Shown piece after piece: positions 1-20,016 of a stretch of 64,000 bases of DNA. The DNA comes from Lycium barbarum (taxonomy: Eukaryota; Streptophyta; Magnoliopsida; Solanales; Solanaceae): assembly GCF_019175385.1 (NCBI RefSeq), contig NC_083342.1:122202376-122266375 (forward strand), in the 5' to 3' direction. Position numbers and translations under genes: made by a program. Below the pieces are notes generated by a model. That model did no database searches and was not told where the DNA came from. It was given only the letters and a program-made list of their open reading frames with translations. Each line of letters begins with the position of its first letter. The stretch's first letter is position 1.

Positions 1-66
1 ATAAGAGATATCAGACAAACAGCAGAATTAAAGGACTCAGAGAGATTATACAGCCAAAGAACAAAC

Positions 67-3000
67 CTAATCTGGTCATTGGATCCTCCAGAGGTAGCAT
101 TTGAGATAGCCCATGCTGCCTCCTTCTTAATGTCAAATTCTGCATTTTGCAATAGGTGTACCAAGGGAAGAATAATATTCGCCTCAATAACAGCCTGTTT
201 AAAAGAAAATAAACAAGTGCAAGTGCATTAGTAGCAAGAGTAATAAAGGAAAAGAATATTTTGAAATTCCTGAATCAATTCATTTCATCGTTGAAAGGGA
301 AAATGGAAAGCAAAAAAATCGGCAAAAAAGTTGACAAAAAGGAAGCGAGCTTCTCTTGAAATAACTTCGTAGTACAAAAATATCTTCCCATCGCATAACA
401 CTCCGGTGGCACTTTTTCATTTCAACAATCATATTCTAATCATGTGCTACATTTTCATTTATCATATCATTCTCTGGAAAGTCAAGCCTAAATATCTACT
501 TGTGTATATTTATGTAGCACAATCCTGTTTAGTCTCACCCAGTTTCACTCTTTTTATGATACCTAAACTTGCAGCGCAGATATTGCTTCTTCTTATCCAA
601 ATACCTTATTGTCTAACGTGCTTCTTAGTAGTTTAAGCTTTTTGGTTGATACTCCCACTATACTACGAGACCTCATCCTGTGTACTGTTAGTTAGCTCAT
701 TCATATTTAGGATAAACAAAGACAGGTCCACTGCGGATCCTTGGTGTAAAGCCATTATTGCGGAAACTTTTGTTGTATATCCTACGATTATTCTAACGCT
801 TGTAATAGTTCCCTCATACGTATCCTCTCTTTTTTTCACAAGGAAAATTAGTTCCTTTGTACATATCCTTAAATAATAATTACCTTGTCCAAATAATTAT
901 TATTTATGCTTATGTTTAGTTTTCTCGCATTACATATATTTTTTTTAACTCTCAAGAAACGCATCATGATCATAATATGCCTATTTACTATAGTTTAAAA
1001 ACCTTTCTTCTCTTCTCTCTCCTCTCCCCCTCTACCCTCAACGGTAACATTGCCTCTCCCCCCCCCCCCCCCACCCCACCTGCCACCACGTCCGGCGACC
1101 AGGTAACTCCGGCGATCAGGTAACGCTGGCCACTTTTCCGGCCAAGTTTACTTTTTCTCCTTCCCTTTTCTTCATCTCCTATTCTTCTTCTCTTCTCCTT
1201 TTTTTCCCCTTTTCTCTCCTTTTTTCTTTCCTAGCTGCTGTTGGCGCTGCAAGAACTCAGTCGCGCCATCGCCGGAGAATTTTCCGGCAGCCCCCTCTTT
1301 TTCCCTACTGTTTTTTTTTTTTTCTTTTCCTGTTCATTTTTTTTTTCTTTCGCCCCCCTCTTCTCTTCTCCTGTTCCAGCCAGGTATTTGGGAACAGTAA
1401 TTCAACAGTGAACAGTAACTCGGACGTTGAACAGTGTTTTCCGGCGGCGACCAGGTTCAGTTCAACTGGAGTTGGTACCTCCGGTTGCTATATCCATTAT
1501 TTGTCCATACATTCGTAGTAACATTTTGCTAACTTTAGACTTTTGAATTTATTAGTTCATACTCTTTCTTGTGGCTTTGCTTAGTGATGGTAGACTAGGG
1601 TCATGTTCTCGTTCGGGGACGGGGGCGAGGGTTAGGAGGGGTAAGTGGGTTAAAGGAGCGTCTAGGTTGAGAGTAGGTTCTTGGAACATTGGGGCGTTAA
1701 CGGGAAAGTCCATAGAGCTAGTTAAGAAGCTAGTTAAGATTCTTAAGAAGAGGAACATTAATATAGCTTGTATCCAAGAGACCAAATGGGTAGGTCCTAA
1801 AGCTAAGGAGGTAGACGGGTATAAGCTATGGTTCTCTGGTAGGTCGAAGTATAGAAATGGGGTGGGCATTTTAGTGGATAGTGAATTAAGGGATTATTAG
1901 TGCATATGCGCCGCAAGCGGGCTTAGGCGAGGAGGAGAAGAGGCGCTTTTGGGAGGATTTGGACGAGTTAGTGGGAGGCATACCGCCTACTGAGAAGCTA
2001 TTCGTGGGAGGCGATTTCAATGGACACATCGGGCCTATTTCGGGAGGTTATGATGATGTGCATGGAGGCTTTGGCTTCGGGGACAGAAATGGAGGAGGAG
2101 TCTCACTTTTGGATTTTGCAAGAGCTTTTGGGTTGGTGATAGCCAATTCGAGTTTTCCAAAGAAGGAGGAACACTTGGTAACCTTCCGTAGTTCGGTGGC
2201 TAAAACTCAGATAGACTTTTTACTCCTTCGGAAGGATGATAAAGGTCTGTGCAAAGATTGTAAGGTCATTCCGAGCGACTATCTTACAACCCGACATAAG
2301 CTCTTGGTGATGAATTTAGGGATCAAGAGGACGAGGAAGAAGAGGGTCGTGGACGACCGACCTAGGATCAGATGGGGTAGTTTGACCACGATTAGTGCAC
2401 TGGAGATGGGAGAGAAATTGAAGGATATGGGGGCCTGGGATAGTAGTGGGGATGCGATCAGTATGTGGGACAAGACGGCTAGTTACATTAGGGTGGTAGC
2501 AAGGGAAGTGTTTGGGGTCTCGACACTCCACCCTCCCCAGACCCCACGATGTGGGATTTCACTGGGTTGTTGTTGTTGTTGTCTCAAGAAACGCATCATA
2601 CGGTGAGCCTATTTGCATCAAAGAGAGCAAGATAAAATAAAGGAAATTGCAATAACTACAAACAGGAGCTCCCTGTGTCCAGGCAAAACCTAGAAAAGAA
2701 AGGAAAAAGTGCATGCACATTGAAGCCGTTAACCTGTTTCCCGTGAAAATAACATCAGTATTCAGTAAAAATCAAAACTAAGCTGCAGGTGTACAAGAAA
2801 AGCACGCAATGACGGAAAAAATTCACAGAAATACCATATGTTGTAGTAATTAAGGACTCTCTTCTTTCTTCTGTGCCTTTATAACAGTGGTACATTAAAT
2901 TCATCATAAATAAATGTGTTATATTAAATATTATGCTAATATGTGACCCCCATTAAATCACCACGAGAAGAGGAAAGTGCAATAACAAAACCACCCCAAC

Positions 3001-6000
3001 TCAATGCCCTACAGACCCTCAGAAAAGGTAAGGGACAAACACAGGTGTAAAGCATAGTCTGTAAACTACTTCTGGAAGGTCCTTGAATAAAAATATGGAA
3101 CTATATTTTAAACAAAACAGAACTACCTGACAGAGCAAAAACTCACGACTATGTCTAGCATCTACAAGACGATAACGCGGAGCTTGAAAGCCAGGGTGGA
3201 AACAAGAGAGGATGAGCAAGGCAATAGTTAGCATTATCAGAGTACTTTCTCAATCCCAAAAGATTTTAGGTACTTAGCTTCTGTTCAAACAGCTTAAAAA
3301 CAGCATTTGATGTAGTATTGCTATGTATAGACCTTATTTCCACTTTAGATAACAAAACAGTAGTTTATGGGATTTAATGAGCCAAAAAAGTGCAAACTAC
3401 TCCATGTAGAAATATGACCTGGCAGCAGACTAATAAAATCAGAAGCACTTAAGTGGAATGGAGATATACCTGTATTTGGGCTCTGTTTCCAGCAGTGATG
3501 TTAGAGATAGTCCAACATGCTTCCTTCTTGATGCTTTTCTTGTGATTTTGAGTTAACAATTGATACAGACATGGCAAGACTTGGTTGTCAATCACATACT
3601 GAAATATGAATACCAGTAAGTCATGTGAAAATAGAGCAAAAGTAAGCAAAGAGAAGAACACTTAAATCCATATCCATGTAGCAGCAGAGGTGATATTAGC
3701 AGAATTTTCCAATCTTTCTGATTATAAAGATTATATACACAAGTTTATCCTGAAAGACAAAGTGCATAATAAATTTCTTGCGATACGTTACTTAGAACTT
3801 TTGTTTTGCTCAATAAACAAATTCGCATGATGTTAAACATGGATAACATAATAACTGCATAACAATTTTCATATCATTTTGATTTTTGATGTGGAGATAG
3901 AGTGACCTGAAAGGCAAAGTGCAAAGATAACTTGAACACTATAAAGGTAATACTACAGCATTGATTCGGACAGAGGATGACGTCGCAGTACCTGTGTTTG
4001 AGCATCATCACCAGTAACAATATTTCCCGCGGTACGGAGAGCAGGTATGAGAACAGTAGGCGATGGATGACTTCATAGGACGAGGAGGGGAAAAGGCAAG
4101 GTTAGCATCAAATCAGCTGGATTTTTATAAAAATTCCAAGTATAAAGTTGGATGTCAAGAGCAATCTCCAACCCCCTAGACGCATAGATGCTGACTAATT
4201 TAAAGCAAAACAATGATTGTAGAAATATTTGGAACTTACAGAAGAAGCTCCACTAGTCGTGGACAGACACCTGCCTCGATTACAGCCTGAATCTTATCAT
4301 TTGGGCCATCAGATAAATAAGAAAGAGCCCAGCAAGCATCTGTCAAGACTTCTTCATCATTCGTGTGGATAAGTTGTTGAAGAACGGGCAATGCAGGTTT
4401 GACCTATAACATAAACTGTCAGCCAATTATTTCTGAAATAAATCTTTAACTATCTAGACAGATTCGGAAACAGCACAATAAATAAGACACAAAAATGTGC
4501 TCATTAAAAAGGAAGCATAATTTAAGCCCACTTACTGCCTCAAATGGTGTTGGTGGTTTGCCTCGACAAAAGTTAGAAAGAGTCCATGTTGCATTTCTTA
4601 GCATTGAAAGCTTTGACTGTTCATTCAACTGAGCTAGCAATGGCATCAACGCACCCTGATTTAGAACAAGATCTCTACAACTTGGGGAATCACCAGCAAC
4701 ATTGCCCAAAGCCCAGACTGCCTGTTTGGTAAATTGGTGTCAAGACAGAATTGTTGTCAGAATTTTTAGAAAGAACCAACAATTATTAAAAACAACTGTT
4801 TACTTTGTTAAAGGGACATGCACTTTTTTTAGAATTTGGACACAAAATTCTTTGAAGAAAACACAGGATCACCAACACAAATAGCAGAAGCAAAATCTGG
4901 AAAACTTTCAGACCTCCTATACCGCTAGGCTCTCACTTAATATTAAACTCCCCGACAATGGCACTATACAACTCATTAATCCCTTAACAAAGTGCAAAAT
5001 GCATCCCGCAGTTATCTACTTGGAAATTTAAACTTAGTTAGCCAAATTATTATCTTTTGTTTCACATTTTCATTGCTTTTTCGTCTCTACATCCAATTGC
5101 ACATCAAGAAAAAAAATGTTATTCCTTTAATTATTTCTACATGATTCTGCTATTTTAAGCAAAATCAAATTTTAACTTATGGAATAATTGTTTTCCTTAT
5201 CAAGGTTTCTTGACGTATATTGACTTTAATTTAAAGCTCACGAACACTGCATTATGTTTTAGGTTACGTAGCAAATTGCAAAGTCGTTCCTATTCCACAT
5301 ACCGAAGATATTTGTGCAACAGGTGACATAGTTTAAACTCTAACACTCACTAGGAAACTATTGAAATTCACGTCCAACAATCGGGTGCATAAATAAAAAT
5401 AAATTCAAATAATGAAACAAGATTACCTGTTCACGGACATCATCACTGGCTGAGCTAAGAAGTTGTACAAACATAGGAACAGCTCCATGGTCAATCACAA
5501 CACGAGTATGTTCTGATGTCCCAGATGCAACATTTGTCAACGCCCAGGCAGCTTCAAACTTCAGACATAGTAAAGATCAAGGCCAATTCAGGATGGTTGC
5601 TGCATCTTGAGTAAAGGCAACCTAACAGGAAAAGAAGGAAGAATAGGTAACACTCACTTGAAGCTGAGGTAGGTCATGCCGACCAAGGAATTCTACGAAT
5701 CGAGGGATAACTCCAGCTTTAATTACCTCATCAATTGGAGGGCTGCGCTCTACAGTAAACAAAACTATAGTCAGCAGAAAATAATTTAAGAAAGCTAGAT
5801 CCGAAAATGACGGAACAAATGAATACCAATCGACAAAAGCTTCCTAAAATGTGTAGTTGCTTCGATTTGCACTGCGGGATCTTCTGACCATACTCCTTGG
5901 ACCATAACAGGAATACTTTCCAGCTGTTAGAAAACACAAAAAGATATTAGAAGTGGCCCTTAATTATAGTAAAAGTTTTGGCAAAGGAAAGGATTAGAGT

Positions 6001-9000
6001 GTCATCTTTAATCTCTCAAATAAACTCCCACTTGTCCTTATTCTAAATGTTTGACAGTTCCATAATAAATAAATAAATCTGTAAACCTTTGCCGTGTTCA
6101 AGAATCCACGTCCGTCAAGTATTTTTTTGGAAAATGAAATCCACGTCCGTCAAGCATTCATAGCATGATATGATATTTCCTTCTAAACTAATTCTACCTT
6201 CACAGAAGGAGGAAAAGGTTAAACGCTTTAACCTCTTCGCAATAGTACGGAGCGGAGGAACTTACTTATTTCCGTTCTTCTTAATTTCAAGAAGAAAACT
6301 TGTTAAATTTTACATTTGTGTTTGTGCTTATGCTAGCATCATTCATATTTTGTTCTCATGTCTTTCTACAATTCCTCAGTTCTGTTTCCTCATTATGCGA
6401 CTATTACTGAAATTTGAAGCCAAGTTTCTATTGAAATTCATGTCTGTAACGATATTATGTGACTCTATTAATATTATGCTGAAAATTGAAGCTAATATTC
6501 TACACTAATTCTTAGTGTTTCTACCATATTGTATGTTCAGATTGTAAGTCCTTGACCTTTCTTAAGTTAAAAACGGTATTTTAAAGCGAAAAGCACCAAA
6601 AACGACAAGGTTCACGAGGCTGGAAGCAAAAAGCAAAAAGTATAGTGCACCCTTCTTTGAAGTGACGTGTACAATTCAGAAAAAGTTAAAAAAAAAGACC
6701 AAACCGTAAATTTAGTAGTATAATAATCAAATTGCAAATGAAATAATTAATTTCAGCATCCATTGTACAATAGAACACATATTAATCCAACTCCTCAAAG
6801 TTGAGATTCAAAGAACCGACTGCCTATAGTTTGGAACTCTTTGCTCGTCATTGTTTGAAAGGTACACTTCTCTGAAGCGCAATAACCTCTCGCTTTGTAT
6901 CACTTTAAGCAGCGAAGGCATGGCTTTTAACAAAAATGTAATCACTTGGTCAAGTTTAATGAATTTCTGAATATAAAGAGTATCTTAATTCTGTTACAAA
7001 AACTTTCACATTTTCTAACCCAGATGACATTTATTTTGAAGAAGCATGCACCTCGTTTGAAGTGTGCGCTTCATTTCTCATCAAAGACAATAATATTATC
7101 AAACTGAGTTTTGCTTTTCGGTTTTCATCACACGAGCACGATTATCAAAACATTTCATTCCAGAAAGAATAGGTTACTGATGATATGTTACCAAATGGAC
7201 ACTCTCGTTGCATGGAGCCTCATAAGGTAAGAGTTCCTTTTGGGTCTTGACATAAGTCCAGCTAATTATTTCCCCAGATCAATTATGGTTCATTAAATAA
7301 TTAAAGATATATAAACCTGATATAAATAATGACAGACACATTAATCCATGATTTCAACTTGTCTTTTTCACACTTGTTAAAAATGCCATATACACAGAAA
7401 GATGTGAAAGAAAGGGCTAAAAACAAGAACTCAATTGGACAAACGAAGTTAGCTGACTTAGCTCTAATTATGATTATCTGAGATTACAAAGGACTTACTG
7501 AGTAATTTTGTTGATTTGTTTAAAATTGCCGTGGCACGCCATTTGTAAAGTATGGGTTTCCTTTTTAACTCTTTCTAAATTCTAAGTCTTCCCAGTGCTC
7601 CATTCCAACCTCACCGCTACTAATTAACCTACTCGGTCAACCACTCCCTCAATTTGATCAGCATATTGAAATTTGGCAAATAGTTTAATATTTCTATAGC
7701 TTATCAATTGGTATTTTTCTCAAATTTGAATTGGAATGAAGTTCAAACTTCTTAACATTTTAATATTTAAAATGAGAAATTTTATAGTTACTGCTCCTGC
7801 TAGCATAGCTTATTCCAATAGTGGTTTCTTCCCCCTATTTTTGTTGATGATTATTAGCTCTACTTATGATTATCAAGTTTTTCTTATATTGGACCTTATA
7901 TTTGTGTTGAATGAAATTATGACATAATAAAAGAATCTTAATCAATGATATTGTCTCTAATTCAATTTGTTTTGTTATTCTTTATTTATCGTAGTCAAAC
8001 GCGCACTGCGGCCACTAATACTAGTTTCTAATAAATCAAGAGATAATTTCATTGATTTCATACTAGGATGGTGCATAACTATGTACAAGCGATCGAGTGT
8101 GGTATCCACCATATATCACTGTCCTAATAACCTATACATACAAGCATTCTCTCTTTACACCAAAAAGAATCAAGCTTTTCATTTATATAAATTAGCCAAA
8201 TTTGTTAAGTATAAGATTATAAGGAGTTCATTTGTTGATCCCACTGGTAATCAATGGCTGCACAGCTTTAAAAAAGTATCGTAACGGAGCAAATCCGTAC
8301 ATTATTCTCTGCAGTGCCAAAAAAGATATAATCAAAGTCCAAATATCTGGCGTTTCTCACTTGTTGCTAAAACATATACAAGCAATTAATCACGATCTCA
8401 ATAAGAACGCACAAATAAAAGGTAGACTATTAAGTGTAGTCAACTTCAGCAACAACAAAATAAATAAAAAATCAGAGTTCCATTAATTCACCTCGATCAG
8501 TAAATTCAAATACCCAATCCGTAAATAGTCGAAAGATAAAAGCAAAAGTACAAACTTTTTGTCCAGTTTCAAAGAAATCGACCAATCAAATCAATAATCA
8601 ATCACCTATCGCTAATCTCTAAGATAAAAACTTTTAGACACTCCGCGCTATCCACCATATAACAGTCCAAATAACTTATATATATACTAGCATTCTATCT
8701 TTACACCAAAAAGAATCAAGTTTTTCATTTATATTAGTAATTAGTCAAATTTGTTAAGTATAAGATTTTAAGAGTTCATTTGTTGATCCCAGTTGTAATC
8801 AAGGGCTGCACAGCTTTAAAAAGGTATTGTGATGGAGCAAATCCGCACATAATTCTCTGCCACACCAAAAAAATATATATTCAAAGTCCAAATATTTGGC
8901 GTTTCTTGCTTATAGCTAAAATATTTCCAAGCAATTAATCACGATCTCAATAATAACACATAAATTAAAGGTGGACTATTAAGTGGAGTCAACTTCAGCA

Positions 9001-10012
9001 ACAACAGAATAAAAAATCCAGGTTCCATTATATTCAAAATACCCAACCCCTAAATAGCCGAAAAATAAAATAAAAGCAAAAAGACACAAACTTTTTGTCC
9101 AATTTCAAAGTAATTGACCAATCAAATCAATAATCAACCACCCATCGCTAATCGCTAAAATCATAACTTTTAGACACTCTGTGGCATCCACCATATAACA
9201 CTGTCCTAATAACCTATACATACTAGCATTCTCTCTTTGCACCAAAAAGAATCAAGATTTTCATTTATATTAGCAATTAGTCAAATTTGTTAAGTATAAG
9301 ATTATAAGAAGTTCATTTGTTGATCCCACAGGAATCAAGGGATGCACGGCTTTAAAAAAGTATCATATGGGAGCAAATCCGCACATAATTCTCTGCCGCG
9401 CCAAAAAAGATATAATCAAAGTCTAAATATCTAGCGTCTCTTACTTATCGCTAAAATATTTCCAAGCAATTAATCAGGATCTCAATAATAACACATCTAG
9501 TAAGTGGATTCAACTTAAGCAACATCAAAATAAAAAAAAAAATCAGAATTCCATTAATTCACCTCAATCAGTAAATTCAAAATACCCAACCCTTAATTAG
9601 TCAAAATATAAACACAAAAGTACAAACTTTTTATCCAGAAAGTAATCAACCAATCAAATCAAGAATCACCCCATCACTAAAGATCAAAACTTTACCTACT
9701 CGGTGGCATCAATAACAAGATCAGTTAAACATAAAACACAAAAGGGTGTATAAAAATCATTATCAAGACTTCAAAAATTACAAAGAATTATACCCTTTTT
9801 TCAATAGCAGCAGGTGTTTGAGCAGCATCAGGTAATTGTTGAGACTGAAGAAGAAGACCTTCTCTACGCTTCTTAAGTAGATTATCCTCACGTTTATTCT
9901 TTCTGATCTCAACCAAATTGTCTTCTCTTCTTCTACGGGCTTCATCTGCATCAACCCCAATTTTGTAAGATTTCTTACGAACTTCAGTGCGAGTGTTGGG
10001 TCTAAGCGACAT
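67..10012 (-). CDS. IMPA4: Importin subunit alpha (IMPA4-like), 5' two thirds, 9 exons
   Basis: Nuclear import adaptor: it binds nuclear localisation signals through armadillo repeats and importin beta through an N-terminal IBB domain. Exons (minus strand, transcript order): 9794-10012, 5827-5923, 5658-5749, 5427-5558, 4536-4721, 4240-4403, 3992-4070, 3470-3598, 67-194, all with GT-AG borders and keeping one frame through about 408 codons. Exon 1 encodes the complete IBB (residues 1-73, basic clusters EARRRRED and LLKKRR, ending AAIEKR). Exons 2-9 encode armadillo repeats with hallmarks such as [61 protein letters not shown] and [16 protein letters not shown]. The last ~120 residues (late ARM repeats and acidic C-terminus) lie beyond the left edge; bases 1-66 are intron. 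Introns 1 (3.9 kb) and 8 (3.3 kb) are expanded by repeats. The family is certain; the IMPA4 assignment rests on remembered similarity and on the neighbouring STR6, ICP55 and DUF538 genes. Confidence 0.93.
951..967. repeat. LINE target-site duplication, left copy
   Basis: The 17-mer ctcaagaaacgcatcat is repeated exactly at 2583-2599, flanking the LINE derivative. Weaker similarity (gcctattt) continues beyond both copies, so the true 5' junction could lie a few tens of bases further in. Confidence 0.85.
968..2582 (+). mobile_element. Internally deleted RTE-type LINE
   Basis: Non-LTR retrotransposon remnant in intron 8 of the importin-alpha gene, antisense to it. It starts with a pyrimidine- and GC-rich leader with a C tract near 1059, followed by an apurinic/apyrimidinic endonuclease region. 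Frame 1571-1900 carries [14 protein letters not shown] and [10 protein letters not shown]; frame 1959-2606 carries GGDFNGHIG and [14 protein letters not shown]. The two frames are separated by a small deletion, and a large deletion removes the reverse transcriptase: just after REVFGVS the sequence jumps to the usual 3' end (tgtgggatttcactgg then TTG repeats). A perfect 17-bp target duplication brackets it (951-967 and 2583-2599). Without RT it cannot move by itself; a relative would have to supply enzymes in trans. The same endonuclease type is often mis-annotated in plants as 'craniofacial development protein 2-like'. Confidence 0.88.
2583..2599. repeat. LINE target-site duplication, right copy
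   Basis: Perfect match to 951-967, directly after the TTG-repeat tail, as expected for target-primed reverse transcription. Confidence 0.85.
8095..9715. repeat. Three-copy ~540-bp tandem repeat in IMPA4 intron 1
   Basis: Three imperfect direct repeats. The landmark ccaccatat recurs at 8107, 8652 and 9188 (periods 545 and 536), and each is followed by the same order of blocks: cattct(c/a)tcttt, ccaaaaagaatcaag, ttgttaagtataagat, a stretch with gagcaaatccg, and aaccaatcaaatca-like ends. The array ends about 80 bases before exon 1 (IBB) in genome coordinates, that is, at the 5' part of the first intron in transcript order. I see no reading frame shared by all three copies. Confidence 0.85.
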
Positions 10013-10170
10013 TTTGTGAAAATTGAGGGGTGAGATTGAAGAATGTCTCTTCTCTCTCTCACACAAAGTGTAGAAGAAAATTAAGGAAACTGGAGACTGA
10101 GATTGAGAGAAGAGGAATTTTTTTTTTGAGGGGTGAGATTTGAAGAATAAAAAAGGAGGAAGGGAAAGTA

Positions 10171-10203
<33 letters not shown>

Positions 10204-10893
10204 AGTAGGAATGGGCTGTGAGTTTTCTCACTCTTGTTTTTGCTTTTAAGACACGTTATGGAAAATAATACAAAGGGGTCTTTTTGTTAAAGACTTATGA
10301 CTCACTAGTTTTCTATTATATTAAAAATCAGGAAAAACAAGAAATTGTGGTTATAGTGAAGGGGAAATGAGGGAAGTAAAATGTGAATAGATTGAAGTGT
10401 GTCATACGAATACATTCTGCAAAGCAAAATATTTGTATTTGCATGCATGAATGGTATGTTCGGTTAAGGAGGAAAACAATTTTTAGTTGATGTTTTTTAA
10501 TTATCTCATGTTTGGTGGGTTAAATTTTTTAAAAAATATTATTTTTCCTTAAAACTGAAAAAAATAGATCCAATGGAAATAGGAAAAACGAGTCTACAAG
10601 CAACATTTCATATTAATTGTCTCTTCCCTACCCTCGAACTCACACCACTCTCCACACCCACCCCACGACCCCATTGGCGGGTTGCTTTCTTTTGAAAAGA
10701 TTTCACCCTTTCCGGCTTCTCCTACATGCTTCAATTGCCGATGCCCTGATTCTGAGTCTTCATCGAGTTATAAGAAAGGGAACCCTTTTAGACAATGGAT
10801 ATAGACCTATCCACCCACCACCCACTACCCCTACCCTCCAACCCACCACCCACCACCCCTTACCCCTTCACCTGACTACCCATCACCCACAAC
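10013..10893. other. Importin-alpha leader and intergenic spacer, degenerate MITE-like arm
   Basis: Bases 10013 to roughly 10240 are the probable importin-alpha leader and promoter (pyrimidine-rich on the sense strand). From about 10455 the segment gtatgttcggttaaggagga resembles, in inverted form, the sequence near 11820-11850 (ending ccaaacacaccc), suggesting an old foldback element of about 1.4 kb into which the hAT element at 10894 inserted. The C-rich stretch 10800-10893 is low complexity. No gene seen. Confidence 0.4.
10171..10201. repeat. 31-base G homopolymer near the IMPA4 5' end
   Basis: Uninterrupted run of G on the plus strand (C on the importin-alpha sense strand), about 160 bases upstream of the importin-alpha ATG, within its likely 5' UTR or core promoter. 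The adjoining bases are purine-rich. Length in such tracts is unreliable in assemblies. Confidence 0.8.
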
Positions 10894-11583
10894 TAGGGCT
10901 GGGCGTTCGGTATTCGGTTCGGTAATTGAAAGTATATACCAAATACCGAACTTTCAAACTTCGGTTCAATAATTCGGGAATCGGTAAATCAAATTTCTGT
11001 TCGGTACGGTATTCGGTAATACCATTTTTTTGCAGCAAAGTGCATTGGCAACCAAATAAGATCCGCTTAAATAAGACTGCGAAGTGAAGATTGGACATCA
11101 AATTGATTTAAGGCTTCAACAGTCCATAAACCAACAATAGCTTCAACATTATTTCTAGCTTTCTTTCCGCAAGATTGGACATCAAATTGATTTAAGGCTG
11201 AAACAATATGATCAATGATAAATATTTGACACATAGAAGGTATTGTAGAAGTGAAATGAAATGACAATATACTATGCAGTTTATAAAGAATTCACAGAAT
11301 ATGAAAAGATTGTGAAACGAATGGACTTGAAATGTTTGGGCTGCTGGACTTGAAATGTTTGGGCTGGACTACTGGACCTGAAATGTTTTAGCCCTTTACT
11401 CCTTTAGGCTGTACACATATTGGTATTAATTTCGGTATTCGGTATTTACCGAATTACCGAACTGTATAATTATAAATACCGAATACCGAAATCGAAATAT
11501 TAAATTTTATATTTTAGTACCGAATACCGAAATAGCCGATTCGGTTTGGTAATTCGGTTTTCGGTATTTTATGCCCAGCCCTA
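10894..11583. mobile_element. Non-autonomous hAT element, 690 bp
   Basis: Ends are tagggctgggc and its complement gcccagcccta, flanked by an exact 8-bp duplication cccacaac at 10886-10893 and 11584-11591, diagnostic of hAT transposition. Subterminal regions are dense in inverted copies of the motif ttcggtattcgg. Internally, ttggacatcaaattgattta occurs twice (11089 and 11175 areas) and ggacttgaaatgtttgggct-type units are tandem near 11325-11390. No transposase is present. Confidence 0.88.
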
Positions 11584-12153
11584 CCCACAACCCCTCACCC
11601 CATCATCCACTAAGAATATTTTTTTTCTATTTTTTATAATTTTTTTATAAAAGTAAAATAAAATATAGTATAAAATAGAAATTTGGGGGTGTGAGGGTTG
11701 GTATGAGTTTGGGTAGAGGTGGGGATGCTTGGCAGTAGATATTTTTTGAAAAATGTTTTTCACTAACCAACCGAAAATGAGAAAATAAATTCACTTATTT
11801 TTTCAAAAACACATTTTTCATGAAAAACATTTTCCTCAATACCAAACACACCCAAAATATGTTTCAAAAAAAAAAAAAAGAGTTTAGTGAAGATAGCTTT
11901 TGGTCTATGGTTATGGGGATATTAGTTATGTTAAAAAGAAAAATTGAATCAACCAATCAAACGAATATTTTATAAGTTATATACGCCGTTTATCAGGGTA
12001 AATCCGGAACCAAACATCTCCCAAGATCTGCAAATGCTACAACAAAATAGAGGGGGCTAATTCGCAATAAACCAAAGAAGAAGGACCTTAAGGGGACGAT
12101 CACGAACCACAAAGGGTTTAAGCAAATCACGAGAAGCGAGACTGAAAGCATCA
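11584..12153. other. Spacer upstream of STR6
   Basis: Contains the right 8-bp hAT duplication, a C-rich low-complexity stretch, an AT-rich stretch and the probable right arm of the older foldback element (to about 11860). The last ~150 bases before the ATG at 12154 are the likely STR6 promoter and 5' UTR. No other gene seen. Confidence 0.5.
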
Positions 12154-19380
<7,227 letters not shown>

Positions 19381-20016
19381 GTTAGCTTTGCCTAAGGTAA
19401 CTCGGGCTTCTTGATATAGACCATCTTTTGCTGTAAAAGATGGGGGATTTTATGCTTAGCTTGTACCCTATGTTATAATTTGTAAACTATTAATCAGAGT
19501 CCCTTTTCCAAAGGTGCGTAATTTTGTTCTCAAGATCACATCATTCATCTACTAAGCAAAGTTGTAGTAGTTTATAAAAATGTTTCTTTTTTGTTAATTT
19601 AATGAGATTGGATAATGGGCCTGCCCCTTTATCATTCTCCACTGGAGTGTACCAGACTTTTGTCGGTTCAAAACTTGTGACATGTGCTTAACTCACACAT
19701 CATGTGTTGCGCTCTTACCATTAGACCAAAGTCTTAGTATACCATTACATTGCCGTCAAGATCATATCGTCCTTTGATTTTTGCATCCTTAACCAAGTTT
19801 TTAGTTTGAAAGAAAAAGATTGTTACTTCAAAAATACGTATAGAAGCAACCGCGATTCATAGTAAATAGCTCGAATGCTTTTCTAGAATTTTGTGAAAAA
19901 TGTATGAAAATTCTTTTCCTTCTTTCTTTCAATGACTTGATATGACAATAATAGTTTATATCTAGAAGTGAAAACTGATTTGTACTAAAATTACGAAGCA
20001 AAAGACAGTTAAGTCA
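19381..20016. other. STR6 3' UTR and spacer with an antisense SINE piece
   Basis: Follows the STR6 stop codon; the transcript probably ends within the first 150-200 bases. Read on the minus strand, 19736-19610 shows a tRNA-like A box (tctaatggtaagagcgc) and a later ttttgaacc, as in tRNA-derived SINEs. The remainder is AT-rich with no gene. Confidence 0.5.
19610..19736 (-). mobile_element. tRNA-derived SINE fragment
   Basis: On the minus strand, ctttggtctaatggtaagag looks like a tRNA D-arm/A box. About 45 bases on, gttttgaaccgac is a plausible degenerate B box. It lies just 3' of STR6, in antisense. No clear tail or target duplication. Confidence 0.55.

Noticed and set aside
10617..10925. 102-codon ORF upstream of STR6 with Pro/His/Thr repeats
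   Set aside because: It runs through a C-rich low-complexity stretch into the terminus of the hAT element; no domain and no conserved start.
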